Assembly (NCBI RefSeq): GCF_003544915.1
Contig: NZ_CP032097.1
Location: forward strand, 434,001 to 498,000
Length of the DNA: 64,000 nt
Direction of reading: 5' to 3'
DNA from: Arcobacter ellisii
GTDB taxonomy: Bacteria; Campylobacterota; Campylobacteria; Campylobacterales; Arcobacteraceae
The notes beneath the pieces are model-generated. The model had not been told where the DNA came from and searched no databases. It saw only the letters and a list, made by a program, of their open reading frames with translations. The translations under genes and the position numbers were made by a program. How positions within the stretch are numbered: the first letter of the stretch is position 1; every line of letters begins with the position of its first letter. Of the stretch, positions 10,110-19,117 are shown piece by piece.

Positions 10110-11996
10110 TTATAATCCTAAAGTAATATATAAATATACAAAAATGCAAGTCATACCAACTAACATAAATGCTGCGTAAAATCTAACATTTGCATTTTGT
10201 ATCATTGCAACTTTTTTACCAATATTTATAAATGTTGTTGATGAACTCATTATAAATGCATCAATAATTTTATCATCAATAATTTTGTCTATAAAAGTTG
10301 ATAAAGCTTTTGTTGGTTGAACAAATAATGAATCATAAATTTCATCAATATAAAATTTATTTCCAATAAATCCAATCTCTTTCTCTGGTTTTGATAAATC
10401 AAAATTTGCATATTTTGCATAAGCTGCCATAATTCCTGTTGCTGCAACAATTATTGATAACGCCATCAATACATATTCAGTTGTATGGTCCATATGAATA
10501 TGTTTTGAATTTAATTGAGAAAGCCAAGTATCAACAAAATGATTTCCTCCAAAAATTGCAGGAAGATTTAAAAAACCTGCTCCAATTGCACCAATTGCTA
10601 AAATTAATAAAGGAATAGTAATAGTTTTTGATGTATAAACATACTCTTCATTGTGATGATTTGGTGCAACAAAAACAATAAAATACATTCTAAACATATA
10701 ATAAGCTGTCAAAAATGCTGTAAATAGTGCAATTGCCCAAATTAGATATTGCCCTTCTTGAAATGCTGCTGCTAAAATTGCATCTTTTGAGAAAAATCCA
10801 GAAAATGGAGGTATTCCTGAAATTGCAATAACTCCCACTAAAAAAGTAAATCCAATAATTGGAAGATTTGCTCTATGTTTTGCAATTTTAAAGATATTTT
10901 GTTCATGGTGTAGAGCGATAATAATTCCTCCTGCTCCCATAAATAACATAGCTTTAAAAAATGCGTGAGTAAATACATGGAAAAGCCCAGTTGAATAAAA
11001 TCCAAGACCAACAGCAATAAACATATAACCTAATTGACTCATTGTTGAATATGCAAGTATTTTTTTAATATCCGTTTGACGTGTAGCTATAATTGCAGCT
11101 AGTAGAGCTGAAATGGCTCCAATATAAGCAATAAATAAACCAATTTCTTCAATTCCACTATATAAAAAGTGAAATCTTGCAACCATGTAAACCCCAGCTG
11201 TTACCATTGTTGCTGCATGAATTAAAGCTGAAATTGGTGTTGGTCCTGCCATTGCATCAGGAAGCCAAACATAAAGTGGAATTTGTGCTGATTTTCCCAT
11301 TGCTCCAACAAATAATAAAAACCCTGAGATTACCAATAATTCATTTGAAACATTTGATATATTTGCTTCAATTGTTCCAAATGATAAATCAACTTGACCT
11401 AATGCAAAAAATAGAGTTACAACTCCTAGTAAAAAACCAAAATCTCCAACTCTATTTACTATAAATGCTTTATTAGCTGCAAGAACATTCTCTTTGTTCC
11501 CATAATAGAATTTGATTAGAAGATATGAACAAACTCCAACACCTTCCCAACCGATAAATAAGATTATTGGATTATCTGCTAAAACTAATATTAACATTGA
11601 AGCTAAGAAGAGGTTAAAATAAGCAAAGAACTTACCAAATCCTTCATCATTTTTCATGTAACCAATTGCATAAATATGGATTAACCAACCTACAAAAGTT
11701 ACAAACATTGACATAAATATTGAAAGATTATCTCCTAAAAAATTCATTTCAATATTTAACTTTTCTACATTTAACCATGTAAAAATATGTTGTTTAAATA
11801 TAACTTTCTCTTCTAACATTTGAAGAAATAAATTAAGAGTTATTAAAAATGAGATTAAAGGCGTAATTGTTCCAATTAGTGCAAAATATATCTCTGATAC
11901 TTTTTGCTTTTTTATATGATAAAAATATAAAAAAGCATTTGCTATTGCTCCTAATAATGGAGCTAAAATAATCCAAACTAATAAAGAGGTATTCAT
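10110..11996 (-). CDS. nuoL: NADH-quinone oxidoreductase subunit L
   Basis: Distal antiporter-like subunit of complex I (628 aa). Typical features are FIGWEGVGVCSYLLI (TM5 Glu), the KSAQIPLYVWLPDAMAGPTPISALIHAATMV region (written here as one conserved block around residues 230-265), and AYSTMSQLGYMFIA. The C-terminal extension after about residue 490 should contain the long lateral helix and last transmembrane segment that clamp NuoM and NuoN. It overlaps nuoK by four bases. Confidence 0.95.
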   Translation of the reverse strand: MNTSLLVWIILAPLLGAIANAFLYFYHIKKQKVSEIYFALIGTITPLISFLITLNLFLQMLEEKVIFKQHIFTWLNVEKLNIEMNFLGDNLSIFMSMFVTFVGWLIHIYAIGYMKNDEGFGKFFAYFNLFLASMLILVLADNPIILFIGWEGVGVCSYLLIKFYYGNKENVLAANKAFIVNRVGDFGFLLGVVTLFFALGQVDLSFGTIEANISNVSNELLVISGFLLFVGAMGKSAQIPLYVWLPDAMAGPTPISALIHAATMVTAGVYMVARFHFLYSGIEEIGLFIAYIGAISALLAAIIATRQTDIKKILAYSTMSQLGYMFIAVGLGFYSTGLFHVFTHAFFKAMLFMGAGGIIIALHHEQNIFKIAKHRANLPIIGFTFLVGVIAISGIPPFSGFFSKDAILAAAFQEGQYLIWAIALFTAFLTAYYMFRMYFIVFVAPNHHNEEYVYTSKTITIPLLILAIGAIGAGFLNLPAIFGGNHFVDTWLSQLNSKHIHMDHTTEYVLMALSIIVAATGIMAAYAKYANFDLSKPEKEIGFIGNKFYIDEIYDSLFVQPTKALSTFIDKIIDDKIIDAFIMSSSTTFINIGKKVAMIQNANVRFYAAFMLVGMTCIFVYLYITLGL

Positions 11997-12307
11997 GATT
12001 TTTCCCCTTGTGAAAGAGTTGTAAAGATATCAGTATCAAGAGATTTTCTTGATCTATATAATAAAATTATTACAGATAGAAAAATCGCAGCTTCTGCAGC
12101 AGCAATAGATATAACCATAACTGTAATTATTTGAGGATCTAAATTAAAATGATATCTTGCAAATGTAACTAAAAATAAGTTGATTCCATTTAGCATCATT
12201 TCAATTGACATATAAATAACAAAAATATTTTTTCTTGAAATAACACCAATTGCCCCAATAGAAAATAACATCATTGAAACAAATGCATAGGATGTTAGTG
12301 AAATCAT
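11993..12307 (-). CDS. nuoK: NADH-quinone oxidoreductase subunit K
   Basis: Small three-helix complex I membrane subunit (104 aa, family-normal). It has the two buried glutamates used in proton transfer: one in the IYMSIEMMLNGINL segment and one in SIAAAEAAIFLSVII. It sits two bases after nuoJ and overlaps nuoL by four. Confidence 0.95.
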   Translation of the reverse strand: MISLTSYAFVSMMLFSIGAIGVISRKNIFVIYMSIEMMLNGINLFLVTFARYHFNLDPQIITVMVISIAAAEAAIFLSVIILLYRSRKSLDTDIFTTLSQGEKS

Positions 12308-12309
12308 GT

Positions 12310-12831
12310 CTAATCCTCCTTACTATTTAGTTTAGATTTTCTTTTTTTTGCAAGAACAACTGAACCTACAAGAGCTATTAGAAGTAAAATAGAGATTAAC
12401 TCAAAAGAGATAATCCAATTATTATATAGTTCAAGTCCAACAGGTTTTATATCCCCAAAATCACTTTCACTTATTGATAAATCTTTTGAAGGTAGATTTG
12501 AAATAGCTTTTAAAACTAAAATATTTAAAGGTATCATAATAGCAACACCTAAAGCAATAAGTTTATATTTGTTTGGTTCTTTTGGTAAATCTTCATCTTT
12601 GATATTTAAAAACATCAAAATAAAAAGAATTAAAGTCATAATAGCTCCTGCATAAACTATTATTTGAACTAAAAATAAAAAAGTTGCATTTAAAAGAGCG
12701 AACATTCCAGCAACACTCATCATTGTAACTAGAACACCAAGTGCACTATACATTGGACTTTGGTAAACAATCATAGCAATAGCCCCAGTTATAGCAAAAA
12801 ATGCTAAGGCAATAAAAATTAAATCAGCCAT
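12310..12831 (-). CDS. nuoJ: NADH-quinone oxidoreductase subunit J
   Basis: Five-helix complex I membrane subunit (173 aa). The QIIVYAGAIMTLILFILMFLN segment (around residues 56-76) is the conserved TM3 with the pi-bulge that couples quinone reduction to pumping. The Lys-rich C-terminus is cytoplasmic. The start overlaps the nuoI stop by one base and the stop is followed directly by nuoK. Confidence 0.95.
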   Translation of the reverse strand: MADLIFIALAFFAITGAIAMIVYQSPMYSALGVLVTMMSVAGMFALLNATFLFLVQIIVYAGAIMTLILFILMFLNIKDEDLPKEPNKYKLIALGVAIMIPLNILVLKAISNLPSKDLSISESDFGDIKPVGLELYNNWIISFELISILLLIALVGSVVLAKKRKSKLNSKED

Positions 12832-13331
12832 TATTCTAAATCCTTTGCTCTTTCATTAGCCATTAAAGCTTTTTTATCTAAGACAAAATCTTCTCTTTTT
12901 GAACCTGTGAATGAAAAAATTCCAGTATCCATTCTAATTGCATCACAAGGACAAGCTTCAACACAATATCCACAAAAAACACACTCTAGTAAATCAATTT
13001 TAAACTCTTTTGGTCTTTTTTCATTGTGTTCATCAAATCTCTCTTCTGCTTCTATAAAAATACATTCAGCAGGGCATGCTGTTGCACACATAAAACAAGC
13101 AACACATTTTTCACTTCCATCATCAAATTTTGTAAGTCTATGAACACCTCTATATCTTTCATTCAAATCAGTTGGTTGAACTTCTGGATATTGCATAGTT
13201 TTTAAATTATCAATATCACTTAAATTTTTTATGAAATGTTTAAAAGTTGTTTTCATTCCTCCTGCAATTGCAGGTAAATATAACTTATCTTTAAATGATT
13301 TTCCATATCTTGGTACTACTTTTATTGCCAT
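12831..13331 (-). CDS. nuoI: NADH-quinone oxidoreductase subunit I
   Basis: Peripheral-arm ferredoxin-like subunit carrying clusters N6a and N6b, which hand electrons to NuoB near the quinone site. Two full [4Fe-4S] motifs are present: CVACFMCATACPAECI and CVFCGYCVEACPCDAI. At 166 aa it is normal in size. The N-terminal basic amphipathic stretch should lie on the membrane. One base separates it from nuoH and one base overlaps nuoJ. Confidence 0.95.
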   Translation of the reverse strand: MAIKVVPRYGKSFKDKLYLPAIAGGMKTTFKHFIKNLSDIDNLKTMQYPEVQPTDLNERYRGVHRLTKFDDGSEKCVACFMCATACPAECIFIEAEERFDEHNEKRPKEFKIDLLECVFCGYCVEACPCDAIRMDTGIFSFTGSKREDFVLDKKALMANERAKDLE

Positions 13332-13332
13332 T

Positions 13333-14607
13333 TTATTTTCCTACTACAACTATAATCGCAGTAACTACGATATTTAAAAGAGCTAATGGAATTAAAACTT
13401 TCCAACCCAACATTTGTAATTGATCATATCTAAATCTTAAAACAGTCCATCTAACCCAAATATAAACAAATGCCATCATAAAAAATTTAATTAAAAAAGT
13501 TCCTACTTGAATTACTGCAGTTGTAATATTTACACCATTTGTCCCAAGTCCTGTAAGTAAAAATGAGATTAAAAGAGCAACTACAACAAAACAAATTGAC
13601 CAAAATGCAATAGTTAAAATTTTTGTCTCTTTTTCTCTACTTTTATTTTCACCAATTGCTTTATTATTTTTTTTCATCCATCTTGTAAAAAAGAAAATTT
13701 TTAATGGAAGTATTATAATAATTGCTAAAATAACATAATTTATATTACTTTGAATTTGGTGAGTATCTAACCAAGGAATTTGATAACCTCCGAAAAATAA
13801 AGTCACAATTAAAGCACTTGAAGCACTCATTGCAGCATATTCACCAACTTGAAAAAGACCAAATTTCATTGCACTATATTCTGTATGATAACCTGCAACT
13901 AATTCTGATTCACCTTCTGCTAAGTCAAAAGGAGCTCTATTTGTTTCTGCAAATGCACAAACTATAAAGATAATTGCTGCAAGTGGTTGAATAAATATTC
14001 CCCACATTGGAATAAAACCAAGATAAGTTCCACTTTGTGCATTTACCATATCTGTTAAATGAATTGAACCATAAGAGATAATCATAGAAATAATAGCAAG
14101 TCCCATGGCTGCTTCGTATGAAATAACTTGAGCACTAGCTCTAATTGATCCTAAAAGTCCATATTTGCTCCCAGAAGAGTAACCTCCAAGAATTATTCCA
14201 TAAACACTAAGTCCAGCAAATGCTATAAACCACATAATTCCTAGTTCATTTGGAATAGCTTGCATAATATTTTCTTTTCCATCTATAACTAAAACATCAG
14301 CAAATGGAATAACTGCAAAAGTTAAAAAAGAACATAAAAATACAATTACAGGAGCAACTGTAAAGAAAAATTTATATCTAATATGAGAAGGAGTAAAATC
14401 CTCTTTAAAAACAAGTTTTAACATATCTGCAAAACTTTGAATTAATCCTCCAAGTCTAAAAGGTCCAATATTACATCTATTTGGTCCACTTCTATCTTGC
14501 ATAAATCCTGATACTCTTCTCTCCCACCAAACAAATAAAGGAGTTAATCCAACTGCTAATAATGCAGCTATTACAATATTTACTATAATTATAATTGTGC
14601 TACTCAT
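13333..14607 (-). CDS. nuoH: NADH-quinone oxidoreductase subunit H
   Basis: Membrane subunit linking the peripheral and membrane arms and forming much of the quinone chamber. The invariant loop segments FMQDRSGPNRCN and FAETNRAPFDLAEGESELVAG are present (the latter spans about residues 224-244). At 424 aa it is longer than E. coli NuoH (325); the extra length is a Lys/Glu-rich stretch around residues 310-330 plus additional C-terminal helices. ATG at 14605-14607 overlaps the nuoG TGA by four bases. Confidence 0.94.
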   Translation of the reverse strand: MSSTIIIIVNIVIAALLAVGLTPLFVWWERRVSGFMQDRSGPNRCNIGPFRLGGLIQSFADMLKLVFKEDFTPSHIRYKFFFTVAPVIVFLCSFLTFAVIPFADVLVIDGKENIMQAIPNELGIMWFIAFAGLSVYGIILGGYSSGSKYGLLGSIRASAQVISYEAAMGLAIISMIISYGSIHLTDMVNAQSGTYLGFIPMWGIFIQPLAAIIFIVCAFAETNRAPFDLAEGESELVAGYHTEYSAMKFGLFQVGEYAAMSASSALIVTLFFGGYQIPWLDTHQIQSNINYVILAIIIILPLKIFFFTRWMKKNNKAIGENKSREKETKILTIAFWSICFVVVALLISFLLTGLGTNGVNITTAVIQVGTFLIKFFMMAFVYIWVRWTVLRFRYDQLQMLGWKVLIPLALLNIVVTAIIVVVGK

Positions 14608-16040
14608 AGAGTTCCTTTTTCAATCATAGATTTAAGATTTTCTATAATTGTTGTTATAGTTTGCATTGGATTATTTTTATTCATTTTTGAAATAACTTTT
14701 TGTTTAATTCCATCGCAGTTGATATAAGTTCCAGATTTTTCATAAAATGAAGCAACAGGAACAGCAATGTTTGAATAACCAATTGTAAGACAAAGATGAC
14801 TGAAAAAAGAGATAACTTTTTTATTTTCTAATAATTTTGTATTGTTTTCAAAAAAATCATTTTCAATTATTACTACTAAAGAAGCACTATTTAAACTATT
14901 TTCAAAATACTCTTTTGTTTCATCTATATTTAATTCTTTAAAAGAGGCTCTATTTGAAGTTTTATCTTTTTGTCTTAAATAATCATCTCCAAAATTTTCA
15001 TCAATTGTGTTTGGTGAATATCCTGATAAATTAATATTTAATTTTGTTGCTAAATTTTTTACATTTAACATCTCTTCATAAGAAAGATTTGCACTTAATA
15101 CTATTAAAATATTTTTGTTTGTTGTTAATTCTTTAAAAATATTTGCAATAGTTGTATTTATATCTGAGATATTTTTATTAACTAAAGGAGTTTCAAATCT
15201 TTTTTCATTCTCTTTTGAATAAGACAGACGTCCTTCATCACACATAAACCAACCATTTATTGCTTTATTAACTCTTGGTCTAAATCTAAAAATTTGGTCA
15301 TCTTTATATTTTTCTTTTCTATGGTCAACAAAAATATTACAACCTTTTGAACAACCATTACAAATTGAATCAAAAGTTTCTAAAAACCAAACCCTTTGTT
15401 TAAATCTAAAATCTTTATTTGTTAAAGCACCAACAGGACATAAATCAATAACATTCATGGCATAAGGATTATTTAATGGTCGTCCTGGAAAAATTCCAAT
15501 AACTGAGTGGTCTGCCCGACTAATAACACCTAATTCATTTGTTTTTGTAATATCAGAACAGAATCTTACACATCTTGTACAAAGTACACATCTTTCTTGA
15601 TCCAACATAACATTAGACCCAATATCAACTCTTTTTCTTGCATGATTTTTTGAATCAACATTTATTCTTGATTCATAAAAACCTGATTCCATGTAGTAAT
15701 CTTGTAGTTTACACTCTCCAGCTTGGTCGCAAGTAGGACAGTCAATTGGATGATTTATAAGTTCAAGTTCAAGAATTTCTCGTCTAACTTTTTCGATATT
15801 CTCGCCTTTAGTTCTTACAATCATCCCATCTTTTATAGGAGTATCACAAGCAATTTGGGGTCTTTTTTGACCTTCAATTTCAACCATACACATTCTACAG
15901 TTTCCATCTTTTCCTAATGCTTGATGATAACAAAAGTGAGGGATATGAATGCTCTCATCCAGTAACTTATCAATCAACAAGCTACCTTTAGTAGCTTGCA
16001 TCTGTACACCATTGATTGTAACACTTACTATCTCAGCCAT
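14604..16040 (-). CDS. nuoG: NADH-quinone oxidoreductase subunit G, short form
   Basis: Iron-sulfur subunit of the complex I peripheral arm. Ligands are visible for N1b (CYHQALGKDGNCRMC, then C in IACDT), N5 with its His ligand (HPIDCPTCDQAGEC), N4 (CVLCTRCVRFC with a later CPVGAL) and an N7-type site (CNGCSKGCN plus a later Cys). I chose ATG at 16040, since AAGGGG lies five to six bases upstream; a GTG two codons earlier is also open. At about 478 aa it lacks most of the C-terminal molybdopterin-oxidoreductase-like domain that makes typical NuoG 700-900 aa. The last 200 residues look like a shortened remnant. Clusters needed for electron transfer remain. gltA precedes it by 33 bases. Confidence 0.92.
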   Translation of the reverse strand: MAEIVSVTINGVQMQATKGSLLIDKLLDESIHIPHFCYHQALGKDGNCRMCMVEIEGQKRPQIACDTPIKDGMIVRTKGENIEKVRREILELELINHPIDCPTCDQAGECKLQDYYMESGFYESRINVDSKNHARKRVDIGSNVMLDQERCVLCTRCVRFCSDITKTNELGVISRADHSVIGIFPGRPLNNPYAMNVIDLCPVGALTNKDFRFKQRVWFLETFDSICNGCSKGCNIFVDHRKEKYKDDQIFRFRPRVNKAINGWFMCDEGRLSYSKENEKRFETPLVNKNISDINTTIANIFKELTTNKNILIVLSANLSYEEMLNVKNLATKLNINLSGYSPNTIDENFGDDYLRQKDKTSNRASFKELNIDETKEYFENSLNSASLVVIIENDFFENNTKLLENKKVISFFSHLCLTIGYSNIAVPVASFYEKSGTYINCDGIKQKVISKMNKNNPMQTITTIIENLKSMIEKGTL

Positions 16041-16073
16041 AAACACCCCTTAGACTTAAGTTTTTTTTGTTTT

Positions 16074-17360
16074 TTAATTACCTGTATATAATTGTCTTGG
16101 TCTTGCAATTTTGTGTTTTGGATCTTGTTTTAATTCAGACCATTGTGCTAACCATCCTGGCGTTCTACCAATAACGAAGATTGGAGTAAACATCTCAACA
16201 GGAATTTTTAAAGCAGTTAAAATTACACCAGAATAGAAGTCAATATTTGGATATAAACCTCTTTCTTTGAAGTAATCATCACTTAATGCTGCTTCTTCTA
16301 CAGCTGCTGCAATATCAAGTAATTTAGAGTCTAGTTTTAACTCTTCTCTTAATTTGTCTTGTAATCCTTTTAATGTTTCAGCTCTTGGGTCTCTGTTTTT
16401 ATAAACTCTGTGTCCGAATCCCATTAATCTAAATGGATCATTTTTATCTTTTGCTTTTGCAATATATGTTGGTACATTTTTAACATCACCAATTAATTTT
16501 AATTGATCCATAACTTTTTCATTAGCACCACCATGAGCAGATCCCCAAAGTGCAGAAATACCAGAAGCAATAGCAACATAAGGGTGAGCTTCAGTTGAAC
16601 CAACGTTTCTTACAGTTGTTGTAGAAGCATTTTGTTCGTGATCAGCATGTAAAGTTAAAATAGCATCTAATGCATCGATTTCAACTTGTTTGATTTCATC
16701 ATTTTTACCATCACCTAAATATTTCATTCTTCCACCTGGATATGCTCTTAACATATATAAGAAGTTTTCAGTGAAATATCTATTTACATCTGGATAAATT
16801 AGTGGAGTACCAATTGAATTTCTATAAGCCATAGCAGCAATAACTGGCATTTTAGCTAAGATTCTTCTTCTCATCATTTTAAATTGTTCTTCATCTTCTA
16901 AATGTAAGTGATCTTTATAAAATGCTGCAAGTGCCATAGTAGCAGCTCCCATAGTTGCCATTGGGTGAGCACCATCTGGTAATGCATCAAATAATCTAAT
17001 GATTCCTTCATTTAAGAAAGATCTATGTCTGATTTCTAAATCGAAGTTTTTAGAAGCTTCAGGAGTTGGAAGTTTTCCTCTCATTAATAAATAAGAAACG
17101 TCTAAGAAAGAGTGTTTTCCAGCAAGTTCTGAAATATCATATCCTCTATATCTTAATTCTGAGTTTTCACCATCAATAAATGTGATTTTTGATTCACAAG
17201 ATGCAGTTGAAGTATAACCAGGGTCATAAGTAAACATACCTGAATCTTTATAAAAAGTAGATATATCTACAACGCTTGGTCCTCTTGTACCATCTATAAT
17301 GTTATATTCATATGATTTACCATTTCTATTGTCTGTCAACGTCATTGTATTTTTTGCCAT
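16074..17360 (-). CDS. gltA: Citrate synthase
   Basis: Type II citrate synthase (428 aa), condensing acetyl-CoA and oxaloacetate at entry to the TCA cycle. Catalytic segments are visible: GSAHGGANEKVM with the first active-site His, GFGHRVYKNRDPR with the second, and NIDFYSGVIL with the catalytic Asp. The gene lies inside the complex I operon in the same orientation, 31 bases after nuoF and 33 before nuoG, each gap holding a ribosome site. No promoter or terminator hairpin was obvious in these gaps, so it is probably co-transcribed with nuo. Placement is unusual; the enzyme itself looks ordinary. Confidence 0.96.
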   Translation of the reverse strand: MAKNTMTLTDNRNGKSYEYNIIDGTRGPSVVDISTFYKDSGMFTYDPGYTSTASCESKITFIDGENSELRYRGYDISELAGKHSFLDVSYLLMRGKLPTPEASKNFDLEIRHRSFLNEGIIRLFDALPDGAHPMATMGAATMALAAFYKDHLHLEDEEQFKMMRRRILAKMPVIAAMAYRNSIGTPLIYPDVNRYFTENFLYMLRAYPGGRMKYLGDGKNDEIKQVEIDALDAILTLHADHEQNASTTTVRNVGSTEAHPYVAIASGISALWGSAHGGANEKVMDQLKLIGDVKNVPTYIAKAKDKNDPFRLMGFGHRVYKNRDPRAETLKGLQDKLREELKLDSKLLDIAAAVEEAALSDDYFKERGLYPNIDFYSGVILTALKIPVEMFTPIFVIGRTPGWLAQWSELKQDPKHKIARPRQLYTGN

Positions 17361-17391
17361 TATTTCTTTTCTCCTATAAATAAATTAAATT

Positions 17392-18642
17392 TTAGTTTTT
17401 TAAATATGTTTTAAATTCGTCTGGGAATTTTTTAATAATACTTGAAATGATATCTTTTACTGCTGGTGCAAAAACACAAATTGTTTTTCCATTCATAGTA
17501 TTACAAACATCAAGTATAGTTTTTAAATCTTCGTTTGAAGCATCACCATTTAAGATTTTTCTTAAAATCTTATCTATCCATCCTGTACCCTCTCTACAAG
17601 GTGTACATTGACCACAAGACTCATGGTGATAAAATTCTATAATATTTTTTGCTACATCAACCATAGATGTATCTTCATCAATTACTATCATTCCTCCTGT
17701 ACCTAAAGTTGAACCAATATCCCACATTGATTCATAGTCTAATACGGCCTTTTCTACTTCAGAAGCGGTTAGTATTGGACAAGATGAACCTCCTGGAATA
17801 ATTGCTTTTAATTTTTTCCCATCTTTCATTCCACCACCAAGAATATTTAGAAAATCTATCATCTTATTTCCATATTCCATTTCATAAACACCTGGATTAT
17901 TAACAGGTCCTGAAATAGCAAAAAGCATAGTTCCTGGTGATTTTTCTGTACCATATTTTGTATAACCTTGCGCTCCATTTTCTACAATATTTGGAACAGA
18001 GGCAATTGTTTCTACATTATTTACAGTTGCTGGATTATCAAAGAACCATTCACACTCTTTACCATGTGGTTTAAGTCTTGGATGTCCACGTTTTCCCTCA
18101 AGTGATTCTATAAGTGCAGATTTTTCTCCACAAATATAAGCTCCACCACCTCTGTGAACTGTAATATCAAGTTTAAAATCATATTTGTCCATGATTTTAT
18201 CACCAATTATTCTATTTTCGTAAGCTTCTTTTATCGCTTCGTTTACTCTATCAATAAAAAATTTGTATTCACCTCTTATATAAATATAAGCATGGTGGGC
18301 ATTTATTGCATAACAAGTGCAGATAATTCCTTCTATTAAAAGATGTGGGTCATATTGAAAAATTTGTCTATCTTTAAAAGTTCCTGGTTCACTCTCATCC
18401 CCATTTACTATTAAATATCTAGGACGTTCATCAACTGGTGGCATAAGTTCCCATTTTGGTCCACAAGGAGCACCACCACCACCTTTTCCTCTAAGTCCAG
18501 ATTTAGTTACTTCAGCAGTAACTTCATCAGGAGTCATAGTAAAAAGTTTATCAATTGAAGAGTATCTACCATTTTCTAGAGCAACTTCAAGCTTATGTGA
18601 ATTTGGAATGTCAAAATTTTTACTTACAATTTTAGTTATCAT
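17392..18642 (-). CDS. nuoF: NADH-quinone oxidoreductase subunit F
   Basis: NADH-binding flavoprotein at the tip of complex I (416 aa). It shows the glycine-rich NADH/FMN loop LRGKGGGGAPCGPKW, the NGDESEPGTFKDR FMN segment, and the N3 [4Fe-4S] motif SCGQCTPCREGTGW with a later KTIC. Presence of true NuoF means the enzyme should take electrons from NADH, unlike the C. jejuni and Helicobacter complexes that replace NuoE/F. The glycine loop reads GGGGAPCGPKW where many homologues have GGAGFPTGLKW, a conservative local difference. It overlaps nuoE by 11 bases. Confidence 0.95.
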   Translation of the reverse strand: MITKIVSKNFDIPNSHKLEVALENGRYSSIDKLFTMTPDEVTAEVTKSGLRGKGGGGAPCGPKWELMPPVDERPRYLIVNGDESEPGTFKDRQIFQYDPHLLIEGIICTCYAINAHHAYIYIRGEYKFFIDRVNEAIKEAYENRIIGDKIMDKYDFKLDITVHRGGGAYICGEKSALIESLEGKRGHPRLKPHGKECEWFFDNPATVNNVETIASVPNIVENGAQGYTKYGTEKSPGTMLFAISGPVNNPGVYEMEYGNKMIDFLNILGGGMKDGKKLKAIIPGGSSCPILTASEVEKAVLDYESMWDIGSTLGTGGMIVIDEDTSMVDVAKNIIEFYHHESCGQCTPCREGTGWIDKILRKILNGDASNEDLKTILDVCNTMNGKTICVFAPAVKDIISSIIKKFPDEFKTYLKN

Positions 18643-19117
18643 TTTTGCACTCCTTTATAAGTTCATCAACTTTTTCTTTAGTTAATTTTTCGTGATACTC
18701 TCCATTTAATGCAAACATAGGTGCACCTCCACAAGCTCCAAGACACTCAACTTCACTTAATGTAAATAAGCCATCTTCACTTGTTTGTCCTGCATCAATA
18801 CCAATAGTTTCTTTTATATGTTGTTTTAATTCACGGCTTCCACATAACATACAAGAAACAGTTTTACAAAGTTCAATATGATATTTGCCAATTGGTTTTA
18901 AATTAAACATTGTATAAAAAGTTGCAACTTCATATACTTGAATAGGAGTTTTTCCTAATTTTTCAGCTACGTAAACCATAGCCTCAGGACTTACCCATCC
19001 CTCTTGTTCTTGAACTAGCCAAAGAGCTGGTAACATACAAGAATCAATTTTTGGATATCTACTTACATACTCTTGGAATTTTGCTTCATTCTCAGGTGTG
19101 TATTGAAATTTACTCAT
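18632..19117 (-). CDS. nuoE: NADH-quinone oxidoreductase subunit E
   Basis: Thioredoxin-like [2Fe-2S] subunit (161 aa) that carries cluster N1a beside NuoF. Ligands are in [11 protein letters not shown] and [10 protein letters not shown], matching the family C-x4-C ... C-x3-C pattern. It overlaps nuoCD by four bases and nuoF by 11, so translation is coupled. Confidence 0.95.
   Translation of the reverse strand: MSKFQYTPENEAKFQEYVSRYPKIDSCMLPALWLVQEQEGWVSPEAMVYVAEKLGKTPIQVYEVATFYTMFNLKPIGKYHIELCKTVSCMLCGSRELKQHIKETIGIDAGQTSEDGLFTLSEVECLGACGGAPMFALNGEYHEKLTKEKVDELIKECKNDN

Noticed and set aside
11177-11464. 95-aa plus-strand ORF inside nuoL
   Set aside because: Antisense to a clear nuoL segment with conserved motifs; composition is a Leu/Gln-rich shadow.
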